Of a stretch of 64,000 nt of DNA, positions 62,413 through 64,000 are shown one piece after another. The first letter of the stretch is position 1, and each line of letters opens with the position of its first letter. The stretch spans positions 930,001-994,000 of the forward strand of contig JAPWGK010000015.1 of the NCBI GenBank assembly GCA_029641185.1. The letters are read 5' to 3'. The notes beneath the pieces are model-generated. The model made no database searches. It saw only the letters and a program-made list of their open reading frames with translations, and was not told the DNA's origin. Made by a program: the position numbers and the translations under genes. This stretch comes from Pseudofabraea citricarpa (lineage: Eukaryota > Ascomycota > Leotiomycetes > Helotiales > Dermateaceae).

Positions 62413-64000
62413 ATGTCTCCATTGAATGGCCTTAGACTCTTCTTAGCTTCACATACAGAAATGTCTTCCGCGAGGAACCAGCCAGATCCAGGTTACCCTG
62501 CGGTGCCTTTAAGCGATCACGAGCTTCGCGACTACTATGCAAATCAACCAGAAACCAATATCCCACCAAGTACGATACCTTACCACACACCTTACCTCGG
62601 TCTACGCGCACGATTATCACAAGTATGGATCAATCGCTGGACCATTCTGTTAGCCCTCATCATCTGTCGTACCCTCATCGCCATCAACGACATCAACCAC
62701 AGCATCAGTCAAGCCAAAGTTCAAGCACTTTCAGCATGCACAAGTGTTGAGAATGTGGGTAGTGCTATGGCATCCATGCCTCATTACCTGTCAGGGGGAG
62801 TCAATGCCCTAGCAGCAGAGGGTGTGACTAACGCAGTCAACGGACTGATGGACATGCTGATGCTGTCAATCACTGGAGTCGAGGAGATTGTTCTCTTTGT
62901 CATCAACTTACTAACCTCGACCTATGTCTGCTTGATCACTTTGGCCGTCTCAGGTAGCTTGCACGTTGCCATTGAGATGATCGAGAAAGTTGGAGATTTC
63001 ATGAACCAGTCGATCGCCGAGTTGAGTGGTGACTTAACCAAGGGTGTATCATCCTTCACAGACAGTCTCAACGGCTTCCTCAGTGGCCTTAGCGATGTCA
63101 CAGGACTCTTCGGAGGCTCAAAGGATCCCCCACAGATCGATCTCAATTCTACAATCAAGGCCTTAAACAGCATCCAGATCGATACGGACGCTTTGGATTC
63201 AGATCTCAGCAAGCTCAATAACTCCATTCCCACATTTGCTGAGGTTCAGAATTTCACCAACAGCATGATCCGCCTGCCTTTTGAGGAGGTCAAAAAGCTC
63301 ATCAATTCAAGTATCGCTGACTACACATTCGACAAGTCTGTCTTCCCCCTGGCCGAAAAGCAAGCCCTCACCTTTTGTACCGACAATGATTCCATCAACG
63401 ACTTCTTTACTGGTCTCTCAAAGACGATACACAAGTCCCGTACAATTTTCCTTGTGGTACTTATCATCTTGGCGGTCCTGGTGTGTATCCCGATGGCCTA
63501 CCGAGAGATCTGGCGCTGGAGAACAATGCAACAACGGTCCGTCCTCTTGCAGAAACACTCTTTCGACCCTATGGATGTGATCTACATTTCATCCCGGCCA
63601 TACACAGCAAGCGCCGGTATCAAAGCCGCTTCGAAGGTCAAGAGCACAAAGCACCAAATCCTGGTTCGTTGGGCATTTGCTTATGCTACCTCGATTCCAG
63701 CTTTATTTGTTCTTGCTCTTGGTGTCGCTGGTCTTCTGGCCTGTCTCTGTCAGTACATCGTTCTCAAGATCATTCAGCGAGAAGTTCCAAAATTGGCCAA
63801 CCAGGTTGGTGCGTTTGCCGATACAGTTGTTGGAGCTCTCGACAATGCCTCTACAGCATGGGCTGTATCTGCAAATTCAGTCATCAACAATACCAACACA
63901 GCGGTCAATAACGATGTTTTTGGTTGGGTCAATACTACCACCAGTGCAGTCAACAATACTCTCAACACTTTCTCAGACGAGATGTCTTCGGCACTCAACA
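62413..64000 (+). CDS. PRM1: Plasma membrane fusion protein Prm1 (5' part; cut by the window end)
   Basis: The frame stays open from the ATG at 62413 to the last base (529 codons visible); the C-terminus is missing. An alternative start is the ATG at 62461 (MSSARNQPD). Hydrophobic segments: WTILLALIICRTLIAI (about 76-91), then EEIVLFVINLLTSTYVCLI (about 157-175) and IFLVVLIILAVLVCIPMAY (about 348-366). A final long one is FAYATSIPALFVLALGVAGLL (about 422-442). The extracellular loops carry many sequons (NST, NNS, NFT, NSS, NAS, NNT). This topology, the PYLGLRARLSQVW start and a conserved EKQALTFC block identify Prm1. It acts at cell contacts in plasma-membrane fusion during mating and, in filamentous fungi, in hyphal and germling fusion. 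Confidence 0.9.
   Translation, partial: MSPLNGLRLFLASHTEMSSARNQPDPGYPAVPLSDHELRDYYANQPETNIPPSTIPYHTPYLGLRARLSQVWINRWTILLALIICRTLIAINDINHSISQAKVQALSACTSVENVGSAMASMPHYLSGGVNALAAEGVTNAVNGLMDMLMLSITGVEEIVLFVINLLTSTYVCLITLAVSGSLHVAIEMIEKVGDFMNQSIAELSGDLTKGVSSFTDSLNGFLSGLSDVTGLFGGSKDPPQIDLNSTIKALNSIQIDTDALDSDLSKLNNSIPTFAEVQNFTNSMIRLPFEEVKKLINSSIADYTFDKSVFPLAEKQALTFCTDNDSINDFFTGLSKTIHKSRTIFLVVLIILAVLVCIPMAYREIWRWRTMQQRSVLLQKHSFDPMDVIYISSRPYTASAGIKAASKVKSTKHQILVRWAFAYATSIPALFVLALGVAGLLACLCQYIVLKIIQREVPKLANQVGAFADTVVGALDNASTAWAVSANSVINNTNTAVNNDVFGWVNTTTSAVNNTLNTFSDEMSSALN

Noticed and set aside
1..64000. CRISPR arrays, bacterial operons or phage genes
   Set aside because: The window is eukaryotic with spliced genes throughout; no spaced direct-repeat array of CRISPR type is present.

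Overview
This is a nuclear chromosome segment from a filamentous ascomycete (Pezizomycotina). The evidence is short spliceosomal introns (about 36-230 bp) with GTAAGT-type donors and CTAAC/CTGAC-like branch sites, intergenic distances of 0.2-2 kb, and fungal families such as a Zn2Cys6 regulator, a Pmp3 proteolipid, Prm1, an Upc2-like regulator, GH105 and a class-E-like P450. Moderate GC and the style of the protein set suggest Leotiomycetes (a Helotiales relative), but that placement is inference. Protein names rest on motif recognition and splice reconstruction by eye; no database search was run.

Layout. 0-3 kb: a SET-domain protein and an acidic low-complexity protein. 2.6-7.2 kb: gene-poor and AT-rich, holding a 17-18 bp minisatellite inside a possible degenerate element with 11-bp inverted ends. 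7-11 kb: a membrane-anchored glycerophosphodiesterase (Pgc1-like), a Cys-rich hypothetical protein and a peroxisomal SCP2 protein. 11.7-16.9 kb: a 1,706-residue FG nucleoporin of the Nup2/Nup50 type with a Ran-binding domain. Its 3' flank carries four copies of a stem-loop whose inner helix covaries. 18-22.5 kb: a small mitochondrial-type protein, a YGR210C/YchF-like GTPase with a 10-nt microexon, and a Pmp3 proteolipid. 24-31 kb: a secreted GH105, ribosomal protein eL22 with an intronic hairpin, a GT8 glycosyltransferase and a mitochondrial carrier. 31.7-37 kb: Nup85 and gamma-tubulin, divergently transcribed. 37.5-39.2 kb: two small disordered stress-type proteins. 39.4-41.2 kb: a cytochrome P450. 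42.2 kb: tRNA-Cys(GCA). 42.8-50.7 kb: an Mgs1/WRNIP1 ATPase, an Upc2-like Zn2Cys6 factor, a secreted chorismate mutase/isochorismate lyase-like protein, a C2H2 zinc-finger protein and a cupin-like protein. 52.4-60.7 kb: a Baeyer-Villiger-type monooxygenase, a HAD phosphatase, a Dabb-domain protein, Isa1 and an ARMH3-like armadillo protein. 62.4 kb to the window end: Prm1, cut by the edge.

Most genes are housekeeping (nuclear pore, microtubule nucleation, ribosome, Fe-S assembly, replication-stress ATPase). They are interspersed with accessory genes linked to host or environment: GH105, P450, BVMO and the secreted chorismate-mutase-like protein. There is no compact secondary-metabolite cluster. 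The least explained signal is the repeated, covarying RNA stem-loop array downstream of the Nup2-type gene (16927-17176).
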